Shown here: one piece after another, positions 37,197 through 48,800 of the stretch
How positions within the stretch are numbered: the stretch's first letter is position 1
Layout of the letters: the number at the start of each line of letters is the position of its first letter
Assembly: GCA_947568835.1 (NCBI GenBank)
Contig: OX387604.1
Span: forward strand, 7,223,860-7,287,859
Direction: 5' to 3'
DNA: 64,000 bases
Source of the DNA: Protonemura montana
Taxonomy: Eukaryota > Arthropoda > Insecta > Plecoptera > Nemouridae
Translations under genes and position numbers: made by a program
Notes under the pieces: model-generated
What the model saw: only the letters and a program-made list of their open reading frames with translations
The model's database searches: none
What the model was told of the DNA's origin: nothing

Positions 37197-38758
37197 ATGT
37201 CTTTTCAACCTGTAGCATTTCGAGTATTCATCTTGGTTGTTGTATTGAGTGTTCCAGGTAAGCAGGTTTCATTAGCGTTTGTTGCTTGCATCTTGATCAG
37301 TCAAAGTAATGAAACGTGAATTTCAGGATTGGCTTACACGAACTATAATAACCGGGCTCACAGTCCATTCGGTTACCATCTCGGGGGTCCTACCCATTCT
37401 GAACGTCCTTACCATCCTAACAAGGACAACACAGAACATTCGGAAAAATACGTCGGCTGGCAATGGGTCTCTGGAGGGAAATCTCAGACGGGACTGTTCG
37501 ATTCTGGAGACAACGCCAGATATGTAGTCAATCCTCCATCTGAGTTCAGCTATACTGCAAACGGGGGTAGGTGCAGTTTTGTTTCCTGTAGCAACCTGTA
37601 ACTGCATTTTGTCTTTCGCTTACACGTGCAAAATGCACTTGCCCTTCTTTTTCAGGGTCTGGAAGTTGGCCAGCGAAGTTCACAGGCTGTCAAGGATCCC
37701 ATCAATCCCCAATAACAATTCTGCCTCGCTACACGCATGAGAAACGGATGCCGATTTTGAAATTTAGACGTTACTGGGATAATGAAAATTCAGCGCACAT
37801 GAGCAACACTGGGAAAAGAGGTACACACTGATAGATTTCAGTCTGAGCAGAAATAAAACTGTGAGTTTAAATATTTGAATGTTTTTAATTTGATTTCAGT
37901 GGATGTGTTGCTCGAAGGAAAACGAGAAATGCCTTCACTCAGCGGAGGACCCCTTACAGATGATTACGAATTCGCAGAGCTACACTTTCATTGGGGAAAG
38001 AATGACCAGGAAGGAAGTGAACATACTTTAAATAACCACGCGTAAGGAACATGGACATTTGAGAAAGCAAAATTACTCCTAATCACCGACATATTGCAAC
38101 TACTTTCTTTTATTTTCCTCTAGTTTTCCTATGGAGGCTCATTTAGTACATTTCAAAAAAGAATATCGCAACGTCGATGAAGCGGCAAAATTTCCTGACG
38201 GCTTTGCAGTCGTAGCCTTCTTCTTCACGGTAAACATAAACGCTCTTCAAAGTACTGTCCTAGCCAATTAAAGTCGCATACTTCTAACTGGTATTTGATC
38301 TGTTCACTATCCAGGTTGATAAGAAAGATAACAAGGGTTTTTTAGAGATCACTTCTCATTTGAAGCAAATCAAGCGAGCGTTCTCGAAGTATGATCTGCC
38401 TTCGGCAAGAGCTGCATTTCTCTGGATACAAGATCAATCAGTAAGGCACGGTGCTTATTACGCTTATCGGGGATCTTTGACTACACCACCCTGCAGTGAG
38501 GTAGTAGTCTGGATTGTCTATCAAAACCCGATAGCAATCTCACATCACCAGGTAAACTTACCAAAAATCACAATTACAATGAATAAAATAACAATCAGAG
38601 TCACCAACATTAATTTATAACATCATTAATTTATGAAAAAACGGCTGTTTCAGTTGGAACAATTCCGCAACCTGCTTACACCTGAAGGGAAGCATATCGT
38701 CGAAAACCATCGTGTTTTACAGAAGCAAACCAAGCCTAATCTAGTTCATGTGCTTTAG
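37197..38758 (+). CDS. Secreted alpha-carbonic anhydrase 1
   Basis: Seven exons: 37197-37257, 37327-37566, 37656-37820, 37900-38041, 38124-38229, 38315-38551 and 38654-38758, giving 351 residues with all phases consistent. Exon 1 encodes a signal peptide ([14 protein letters not shown]). A roughly 80-residue Gly/Tyr/His-rich stretch of no known fold comes before the enzyme domain. The alpha-CA core follows: CQGSHQSPI, zinc ligands His184 and His186 in LHFHWG and His197 in GSEHTLN, and LTTPPCSE with the Thr199-equivalent Thr294. The zinc site should therefore hydrate CO2. The position of the proton-shuttle His (His64 in human CA II, normally NNGH) is SNTGK, so Lys154 replaces it, predicting slower turnover. 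The protein ends LVHVL without a GPI-type tail, so it should be a soluble extracellular enzyme. A paralogue follows 1 kb downstream on the same strand. Confidence 0.93.
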
Positions 38759-38810
38759 AAAAGCTCTAAGTTTCCTTTGTTGGTACATTTCTTGTCAGTT
38801 ATTTGTATCA

Positions 38811-39285
38811 TAATTGTATTGTATTGTATTGTATTGTATCTTTATTTGTCCATAATCACAGGGCTTACATTCGAAGAGTAAAAGGATGTGGACTCGTCAA
38901 AAATAAAAATACATTATGATTACAAATAAATTGCAAAAAACAAAGACAATGCGTAATACTAAAATACTAAGTTAGGCATGTGAAATACTAAAGTAACAAC
39001 AGTCACACCTTTTTCCAATCATTCATGTCTAATTTATAAAATTCGTCAATATTATAAAAACCTTTGTATAATAACAATTTTTTAATAGTGGCCGAAACTT
39101 TGAAAAATCAGCTATTGTAGCAACATTGTCAGGAAGGTTGTTAAAAAGTTTAATACCAAGATAAAATACGCTGTCTTTAAAACAATTTAATCTATGTTTG
39201 GGAATACAAAGTTTTGTGCAATTTCTGGTTACATATAATTATTATAAAGGCCTTTTAAAATTGAGTTGATATTATTTGTATTAAA
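38811..39285 (-). mobile_element. Non-LTR retrotransposon (LINE) 3' fragment
   Basis: On the minus strand the fragment carries the end of a reverse-transcriptase ORF with family-typical wording: CTKLCIPKHRLNCFKDSVFY, LGIKLFNNLPDN, then after a one-base frame change YKGFYNIDEFYKLD, with a stop at 39005-39003. A 3' UTR follows and then a tail of TACAA repeats (38814-38840). It is 5'-truncated and decayed. It starts only about 55 bp after the stop of carbonic anhydrase 1, in antisense, and brings AATAAA (38902-38907) in the sense of that gene. Confidence 0.75.
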
Positions 39286-39762
39286 TTACAGCTTTACGAG
39301 TGAAAATGCACCATTCTGATCAGACAGAAAGAAAAAAATAGCAACAAGTGGCAAGCAATTGCACCTTCATATATAGGTAACAACTATTGTCTATTGTGTA
39401 TTGTTGGTTGCGTCGGTTGCCAGGAAGGCCGGATCCTCCCCTTTCCCGCATTAGAAACCAACTGTGACGAATATATAATATTATTATGAAATATTTCTCC
39501 TTCCAGCTAGGAGTATGCAAAGTAATAAAAATCATCAGTTTTAAAGTGACGCTAGTGACAACTACACAATATGGTGTCTCTAAACGATAAACGTATTAAA
39601 TGATTTCATAGATGATTCAAGTTCCACTTTCTGTTACCTTCTTTGCGAAGCGAATTTATTTATATGACTATTAGTGACGGTTTTATTTTAAACACTATGA
39701 TTTGCTGGAAACTTGTAAAATGAACTATTATTTATTCTGGAATTAAACTCAACGGTCATTCG

Positions 39763-42700
39763 ATGGGAAGTAATATTATATCGATATTTATCTGCATTTT
39801 GGGCCTATCGGTTCATCTAAACGGTAAGATTGTAAGAAACGGTAGGTAGTTGCATGCAGGTGAAATTGTCTTTGTACAATCTCAATATAGGACAACTGGT
39901 AACATACTCATCCAACATATTTCATATTTCAGAATCGTTTACTGGACACGAAGACCTTGAATCAAACGCTATTCCCGACCATGGTAAGCCAATTCTTTTA
40001 CCTTCAAATCAATGTATTACCTCCATCAAATCGACATTAAAAAGTTATGGGTCTCCTTGCAGAGGTAGAGGGAGGATTTCCGCAAATCACACCAGCCAAT
40101 AACCATAATCAAGATCATTATGGATACACCAGGCTCGACGGTAAGACTCACAAATAGTTACGTTGTGCACTTGATAGAAATTGTTCATTATTATTTTGGC
40201 TAACTTCTTGATATGTTGATACAGGTCCGGAAAAGTGGGCTCGAATGTTTTCAACTTGTGGGGGAATTCATCAAAGTCCGATCAATTTGGACACTTCGAC
40301 AGCTCTGATTATACACAAGCCCCAGCAAAGTTGGTGGGGATACGCTCTCAAGCCTACTTCAATGTCGCTTGCCAACAATGGACACACTGGTAAACAAAAC
40401 AAACATTTTTTGAAATTATTGGTAATAGATACGGATAATATAGAATCGTCGTTTAGTTTCAGTTCAATCATTTCCTTAAGCAATAATTTTCCCATAGTCT
40501 CAAAATAAATGTGTGTAATTTAACCCCCTTCCACCCCCTCCCCCCCCCCCCCCCCAACATCACCAACACGATAACCATTTAAAAAGGAAAAAATGCACCC
40601 AATTAAGTTTGTAGGAGCTATCTATTCTTAAAACCGACTAACGATTGAAAAATATCTCACCCTCTCCCCCTCCCTCCCACCTTCGCTCTCCAAAAAAAAT
40701 TCGAATTCTGATTGCATTGAGTTACGATTATGTAAAACTGACTTTACGGCAACCTGTGATTGATTTGTCTTGCTTATATTCGTGTCGTCAATGAGATAGC
40801 TTGAAATAAAATACGCCCCCCCCCCCCCCCCCACCCTTATCACTCTTTTTTCGGAAAATGCAACAGTGTTATGTACTCGAAAAAGAATGGATGGGGGAAA
40901 ATACTCTGGGGATCCCCCGTAAGCTCACACTGATTTGTGTATGCCCTCTGATGCAATAGGTTTGCAACGCTTCAAAAAAGTGTTTCAAAAAATGTAGACA
41001 CCTATGAAACAATCAGACTTACGGAAAACACTGTGATATACATTGTGTGGTTTTTTTTTTAGATTTTCACAGGAATAGTTTAAATGAAAAATAACTTTTG
41101 GTTAAATTGTGGCATGTTGTATTTTTTACTTGAATCCTCACGTTTCGATCAGACTGTCTGACCTTCAGATGCAAATTATTCCAATGCTATTGGAATAATG
41201 CTATTAAATGTAATTTAATGCTAAAATACTCAAAATTACTTCGAGTATCTTGACTGAAGACGTTCAGACAATGCCATGTCTTGAGCCATGAAAAGAAAGT
41301 ATCAAGAAGAGAAACATAAAAAATTGTCATTTAAACAGATAAAGACCATATGGGCAAATGGAAGGTTTAGATTAAAAAATAAATAAGATAATAAGAGATA
41401 ACAGCTATCAAGATAGTTGCTTCAATGAAAACAATTCTGAGAAAACTTGAAAATAAATACACATCTTTTCCTTGTTAGATTTGTTTAGAGATGTTCTTTT
41501 AGATATTTAAAGGAAGCGTGAGAAATGGTGACAGTATTTAAGAAGCTGCTTAGTCGACTAAGAGACTAAGATAGCCAAAAGAATGTTTGAAAATAAATTA
41601 AGAAAAATTCGCAGACAAAGTTGATTGGTTGGGTCACCGAATTTTTAACCCCACCTCTCTGCACTACTAACTATAAGATGTCATGGTAGTGGTTTTGCGA
41701 GGCGAGTGGGATGGCAAGAACATACCCTACAACTGGGATGCGGACATGGATGATGTCTACACATTTGATCAACTTCATTTTCACTGGGGTCCAAACGATG
41801 AATCTGGCAGTGAGCACACTCTAAACCATGAAAAGTAAGTTCAATTAAATCAATGGATTCAACTCCTTTTGCATTCAATTGCCATGTACTTATACAATGT
41901 CACTTAAATTCTACGTGTCAATGCACTCCTAAGACCATAGAGGGGCTAGAAGTCGAAATAACTGATTTTTATGAAAATTACAGAATCGCACTTGCCTTTC
42001 CACATGGTTAATTAATATAGTTCTACGTAAAATTACGACAGCAAATCTTTGTTTATAAGGTTTATTTGTTGAGGTTTTGTTTCTTTTGGCTTATTGAAAC
42101 AGAAACAATTATCTGGGAAACTGAGGAAAGCACTCAAAGACACTAGGTACTTGATTTGATTTGATTTATTAACTCCATAATAACATATGGTATACAAAAT
42201 TGATGTACATGTTGTAGGAGATTCGCGATCCACCAATAAGATATCACATTAATACAATGTTTGTCAGCAATAAAATTTAAAAGCATAGATAAAAACAATA
42301 AAAAGAATATAATTCACACAGTGTTTGTAACGTAGACATTATATTATAAAAGCACTTTTCTAGTATACTTCGAGATAAAGTCAACGTCAACTTGAAAAAA
42401 GCACGTTTTAACTCGGAAATCTCACCTTTAAAATAAATATTCAATATCAGCACTAACTAAAATGCAGATTTTTCAAAGCCTAGTTCTGTTAAAACCAATA
42501 ACTACACTTCTTGAGAGTTGTGTTCCGTATTTTTATAGGTTTCCCTTGGAAATGCATGCGGTTCACTACCGGCGGAATATCGGTACAATGGGACAGGCAG
42601 CTTTGGTTCCCGGTGGCCTCAAAGTGATTGGAATATTATTTCGAGTGAGTACAACTTATTTCATGAAAAATGAAACAGCTTATAATACACCCTCTCCCCC

Positions 42701-43718
42701 CCCCCCCCCTCCCACTCGGCTTCGATAATAAATGTAACACTTTTAGCTTTTTGAAAATCGATTTTTGTGTGCGCTGGCATGCTAGTATGCGTTTTCGTAT
42801 GGCTATAGGCTACTTGTGGCTAGCACACGTATGGCTAGACTTCGTCAGGCATAAAATTACAGACCTTGGACTGAGACTCAGCACGAGAATCTCCGCCATT
42901 TGGTCACGGGGATCACTTGCAGGGACCTTAGCCCAATTACCACAGCCCTTGAGCTACGCACCAGCACGGCCCTACAGTAGAGCACCAGGACTGTTAATTC
43001 ACACGGCCCATGCCATAACACCTTTCAGCAGAAAAGGAATTGGAGGGGAATTTTAGGTCGTACTATAATCAAGTCGATAGTGAGTGCGATTTGTGACAAA
43101 ACATCAGAATACACAAAACTTTCAGTCTTCAAAGCCCTCTTTCAGGGAAAAAATAAAAACTTTAAAATAAACGATGCCTAAACATCGAAATAACCTTGTC
43201 CTTACAGATCTCGAAACACAGTAATGCAGGATTAATCGACATCCTGAATGGACTGAGCCAAGTGCAGAATGCTTTGGAAACTGTTCAAATCACGCCGTTC
43301 GCACTCACCAAGCTAATACCGCAATTCACCCGGCAATACTTGACTTACAACGGCTCGTTGACAACTCCGCCGTGCTCAGAAAGTGTCAAATGGGTGGTAT
43401 ACAAGCAAGCCGCCTCCATATCCCGAGACCAGGTAGGTTTTACTCACGATAGTTTAGTTTGTTACTTACAATACTCAGCATTAATTTCGTTTTGCGAGTA
43501 GAAGGTATATGCAACCTCAATTGGACTCAATTGTGCAAAATGAAAAGATTGTCAGAAGACTTCAGTAGCTGTAGGAATATGATCCTTGGATTTATACAAC
43601 AGTTATGGTTTTGCAGGTGGATAAATTTCGGCATTTTATCAACGAGGGAACAATCATCAATAGGAACTTTCGTCCACCGCAGCCTCTTAATGACAGAATT
43701 GTACAACAGATTGGATAA
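39763..43718 (+). CDS. Secreted alpha-carbonic anhydrase 2
   Basis: Eight exons: 39763-39823, 39933-39983, 40063-40140, 40225-40389, 41678-41834, 42539-42644, 43208-43432 and 43617-43718, giving 314 residues with consistent phases. Exon 1 encodes a signal peptide ([16 protein letters not shown]). Exons 2 and 3 encode a short acidic and polar linker. The catalytic domain has [16 protein letters not shown], the proton-shuttle His117 in LANNGHT, zinc ligands His151 and His153 in LHFHWG and His164 in GSEHTLN, EMHAVHY, and [15 protein letters not shown]. All catalytic residues are present, unlike its neighbour, so this is the better candidate for a fast enzyme. No membrane tail is visible. The two genes lie head-to-tail, most simply explained by tandem duplication, but their N-terminal regions have diverged fully. 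AATAAA at 43785-43790 is the likely polyadenylation signal. Confidence 0.94.
42148..42240 (-). repeat. LINE-like 3' end with TCAAA tail
   Basis: Read on the minus strand the segment ends GGAGTTAATAAATCAAATC, followed by further TCAAA repeats, the form of a CR1/L2-type LINE 3' terminus. The coding part is missing. It sits in an intron of carbonic anhydrase 2. Confidence 0.45.
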
Positions 43719-43784
43719 ATTTCTCGATTATAGGAAAATGATTTACCATTAAAAGGCCAAATTAAATGATGTATTAAACAGCCA

Positions 43785-43790
43785 AATAAA
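43785..43790 (+). terminator. Polyadenylation signal of carbonic anhydrase 2
   Basis: AATAAA 67 bp after the TAA at 43716-43718. Confidence 0.65.
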
Positions 43791-45865
43791 AGTATATAGA
43801 TCCACGGATTTTGTTTCAAAAATATGTTGCAATAAACCGATTCAAGAAAATTGCCGCAAACATTTTAATTTTTAATTTATTTAAGAGTTCAGAATACAAT
43901 TTTTCTAACTGTGTGAACAAAGTGAACATGCTAGAAAATTTTCTTTTGAGTGTTTAAAGAACTTTTCTGCAAGGCAGCCAGCCTGCATTGCCAATGTAAG
44001 AGCTGCCCTGCGCTTCTTGCTACAGTTCGTCGATCCCCTACGGGAGTGTTTCGCTAATTGTGGTAAGCGTACCCCCTGGAGTACGGGAAGAGTTTAGTGG
44101 GGTTACGAGCTACTCCATATTCCTTTCTCTAAGGTATAACGTTATCCCCTCTAATTATCATTAAGTTAATTTAACACCTAGTGTAATAGTAGCAACATAT
44201 TTTATACTGAAAAAATATTTTCTAAAGCTCATGCTAGGTCAGGCCACGAATTGCTCTTCTAATTTTACTAGTGCCAGTGTAGCACGAAGCTATGCAGATA
44301 AAGGTGAAGGTAAATGTACACTAGCTACAAGCTTCTGAGAGTAGTAATTATCATTCATCATTCATTTGTTTTTTTTCCACAGGTACGTATCATTCCTGTT
44401 AGAAACAAAAAACAACAATGTGATTTTGATTGGTGTACGGCAAAAAAATAGACACACAACTATTGATTTTATTGAAAATCTTATATTTAAAATAAGTTAC
44501 CACCAGCACACATGTCTCCTCCACTCTAGTTACAAAATCCCAACGCTCTCAAGTCGAAACAACACAATACTTATGCACAGTTGGGGACTAGCTTGTGAAT
44601 ATTAATGAAAAAAATAATAACATTTGTGTGCTAAAAAAATAAACACAACTACATTTTGTATTAATCAAAAGTAGCTAATGAGCGAAATGTGAACACAGGC
44701 ATAGACTGATGAACAAATATGATCCAGTCATGGCAAATATATAACAGAAAACAATTAGGCAGTTAATCACAAATTTACTACCTGGTATGTGATCTGATCT
44801 GTGAATAGTTAGATGCCATTGAAGCTGCATTCAATTTAGATTGATGTATGCATGCCTCTGTGTAAAAGGAATAGGAAATTGGAGTGGTTACGGAACTTGA
44901 AGTGACCGAGGCATTGGCCAAAAAGTCTACCAACACAAGTGATTGATTGCTCATCGCTTCACCTATCGATCCATAACCATTCTACTTTACTATTCCCCTT
45001 ACCCACACTCAGCCTTTTGACAAACTACACACAAAAATATGTATGCTTATGATACTGATAAGTTGATAACATAAGTTAAATGCATTTTATGATATATAGT
45101 AACTAGAACATTCTACTAAAGCCAACATGTAACCAATTATTAATCTATTTGGTGTTAGTCTAAATATATTTGTGGCACCAACAACCATTGGCAATTAGGC
45201 TTTTTGATAATAGTCTTTCTAAGTTTCCTATTTCTTCATTAGCTCAGACTCTAAGGCAAAGGATTCTATCCCACTCACTAAGTAACATCTTGTCAGTCGT
45301 CTAAAAAGTGCCTATTCTTGATCTATGATTGTATTACTCCATTTTCATATTAAATACTAAAAGTATAAGGCTTAAAGGCTAAATCAGAGTCTCGGCGCTT
45401 ATGTTAAAATTTCGTCGCAAATAATATCGCGTAATGTCTAGGAGTGGGCATCAATTCTGGTACCACAATGCTACAACATGCTGGAGGCTTGTTCACCAAG
45501 CAGAAAGTTTAACACTAGCGCTGTGACTTTGACTATCTATAGACCCAATGCTTAAAGGTACTGTTAGGAATTATTGTTAGTGGGGCTTTAAACGAGTATC
45601 ATATAAATGCAAAATGATGATGATAATATATCCCAGGGAACCCAACACAAAAAGCCTACCACTAAGTAAGCACACAAGGTCATTAAATAAAAACCATAGA
45701 GCACATTAACAACTGAAATTACACGTTCAAAACTGCAGGCGCCGAAACGTAAATTTTGTACTCTGCAAGTCTGGCCGCACAAACAACAAACTAAAAGAAC
45801 AAATGGTTATATTGGCATTCGACTAGCTCCTGTTGACACCACAGAGGAAAGAAAATTAATAGTTT
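43791..45865. other. Spacer between converging genes
   Basis: Carbonic anhydrase 2 (+) and the winged-helix/phosphorylase gene (-) end towards each other here. No exon was supported. A GC-richer patch at about 43975-44110 looks like repeat-derived DNA, but I could not place it in a family. Confidence 0.4.
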
Positions 45866-48800
45866 TTAATCACTCAACGGTTCCATCGCGCAGATAACGG
45901 CCTTCATGACACTAGCCGCCGCCAACGCTGCGAACGGCTGCCACTCCCTGCGAGTGCCACCATCTTTGTAGTCAGCGATTCCGCGTAGGATGAGGAATGA
46001 GTCACGTCGATTGCCGATGACAGATTCCACAGCTGCGTCCAGTTCCGAATCAAACGCCAGGACGCCGTGCGTGGCGGCAAAACGGTTGCGGAGAGTGTCG
46101 TTGCAAGCCACAGCACGGCTGCTCGCTACAGGGGATAGGTGCAATCGTGGACGGCAAGCGTCTTCTGCGCAAGAAGGGTGCTCTACTTCTATCACGTCGT
46201 GCTCGCCAACACTCATCAACAGCTTGTCAGTTTCGGGGGGAGGTCGCGTGAAGTCTTGCTCCGAACCGCTCTTCAGGCCGTCATCTAGGTATGCAAGCCA
46301 TTCTTCAGTGCCCTGTAACCAGTCGTGTTGCGTCAGTTAAGTCTACATTTGTCAAAAGCCTGCTGATATCCCAAGAAGCCAGCAGTCCCATGTGCCTTCT
46401 TGAGATGACGAGTCATTACATTATGAACCCTACATCCACAAGTACATTTTAAGAAGTTGGGTATTAATTACTTTTTCAAACTTCTATCAATTTTTGTAAC
46501 TTGCATGTGCTATGAACCTATTGGATAATTACTTGTTTCTAATCTTTATTCCAGTAATTTAATTAAACTGAGAATAGCATTGGTTGTCTCAATTGATTGT
46601 GTTTGCTTATCGAAGCGCTCAGTTTCCATCCTGGCTAAAAATGCATTTCCCAAAACCTGCAGTGAGAATGAATTTATTTCAAAGACCCATCAATTTTTTA
46701 GTTTAACAGTCAAGCTAAGCTGGCACTCATAGCATGAGAGCAAGATATCGCCTGTTGATCTCATTTTGCTCTCCACCCCACATGGTCTCACATTCGTTAC
46801 GAGTAGTTTGAAGCGATGCTAAAGCCCTCTAGAAAAAGAGGTCTAAACTTCTAGATGCCAATTATTCTAAGTAGCAGTTTTCTCATAAGTATGGTAAATC
46901 TGTGTAAGTTATTTATATGATGGTATTTTATTATTGGTGATGAGTTGTGCAGTTTTGCTCTGTTGAGACTGATTTGCGGTCCCAAGGACCTAAAAAGTCG
47001 ATATTTTGTCAGCGTTTTAGATCCTTTTTTAGGATTGCAAGTCAGTCCAGTACAACACATTATCATCTGCCCACGGCTCTGAACCACTTCGCCATTCTAT
47101 TTTACTGTTATAATATTATTTAGACCTAATAAATATTATATAATAAAAAGATATTTAACATCATTTCCAATGCTACCACTTAGCATCTGTAAGTGAACAA
47201 TTTCCTTTACATTACCTGTTCCTTGAGCCGCGAGCATATATTCTGCAAGACAGGATTCGAGGGAGTGTATGAGCGAACGTTGAATGCGGCGTCAACAGAG
47301 GTGGCAGCAGGAGCAGTGTCACAAGACAGGTAGACGGTGCCGGCTCCATTAGGGCACGAGGCCACAACATCACCCAAACGCACGTGGCGAGAGAAATCTG
47401 CGTAATGCGGCACACCCCCAGCAACGCCCACGAGTACTACAAAGTCAACCTTTTGGAAGGTTCCTGCAAAAAGAGCCCATCTTAAGACCAGTTTTTCAAT
47501 GTTCAGAACAAATGTCTGTTTCAGATGAAAAAAAAAAAGTATCTGGTTTTCTCTGACCGTTGATATGAGCCTTGAATTGGTATTTATTTTTTTAACCCAA
47601 TATTGAAAAACTGGCATGGATTATTAACAGTTTGGTTTACCCAGGAAGGAGAAACAACCAGTCTTGATTAAGTTCCTTTTAAAAAAGAACTTAGTTCAGT
47701 TCCAGTTCCTCCTCCTTGAAAGGAACTTAATTCAGTTCCAGTTCCTCCTCCTTGAAAGGAACTTAATTCAGTTCCAGTTCCTAAAAAAAAGGAACTAAGT
47801 TTCTTTTTCAGTTCCTTAAAAATTCTCGACTAATACCAAAACTTTTGAAACGGAACACACAAAAGACATTTGGCACGAAAATTCGAGCCAATGTCGTCTT
47901 ACTCTTCCAACAAAAAAAAGGCTTAACATTTTCGAATGGTAAAACGTTTAAGGGCTCTAAGCGAAAACCGTGGACTGAAACGAAGAACGAAACCACAGGA
48001 CGAGTGACGACTGTAAACTGAACGTGACGCCAGGCAGTGATTTAAATGTAGGGGGATCAGCAGATACTTCGGGGGATGGGGGTGTCTCTTCCCTCTCGAT
48101 GCTAATTGCTCATTGGTTGTTCACGATGAACCCCACTTCATCGCTTCTCCAGTCTCCACACCTGCACAGTGATCTTGGGTTTTGGCAAAATGCATGACGC
48201 ATGGACGGACGAAAAGAGGAACTCAGTCCTTGGGATGTCGAGAACAATGCAGCGTTAACTTACTTTGACATGTGACATGTCTTGTGGCCAAGTTTATCTA
48301 TTTAAGGAGTATTTTAAGGAGGATTCTATTCATTGAGGAAAGCATAATGTCATGTTGATTTTGTGATGATAATTCTTAGAAAGACTGAAGTGAGTGGGGT
48401 ATCATTTCTAAGAATGGTAAAAAATAAAGCAAAGTTGATTATTCCTCGAAAAATGAAAAACCCGACAAGAAAAAAATATCAAATATCAAATACCCACATG
48501 AATGCCGAAAATAGGAACTTTAACGGGTACGTAAATGTCGTTTTACGTTCTTGGTATAAAGGAACGGTTATTCCGTTACGTTACTACCAAGAAAAAAGAA
48601 CGCATTACCGCGAAAGTTCCCAAAAAAGAACGCGTTACAAGGAACGCGTTACTTCCGTTAAGTTCCTCCTCAACACTGGAAACAACCCTTAATAAAGATG
48701 CAGTTAATTTAATTAACTTAAAAGTAACGATGCAGAAAAAGTGGGGAAAAAAAAGTCGAAAACAAAAGGAACAGATTTGTAACAATACATTTTGGGTCAG

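Noticed and set aside
47689..47783. CRISPR-like 36-bp repeat
   Set aside because: The units are directly adjacent with no spacers, and they lie in a eukaryotic transposon end.
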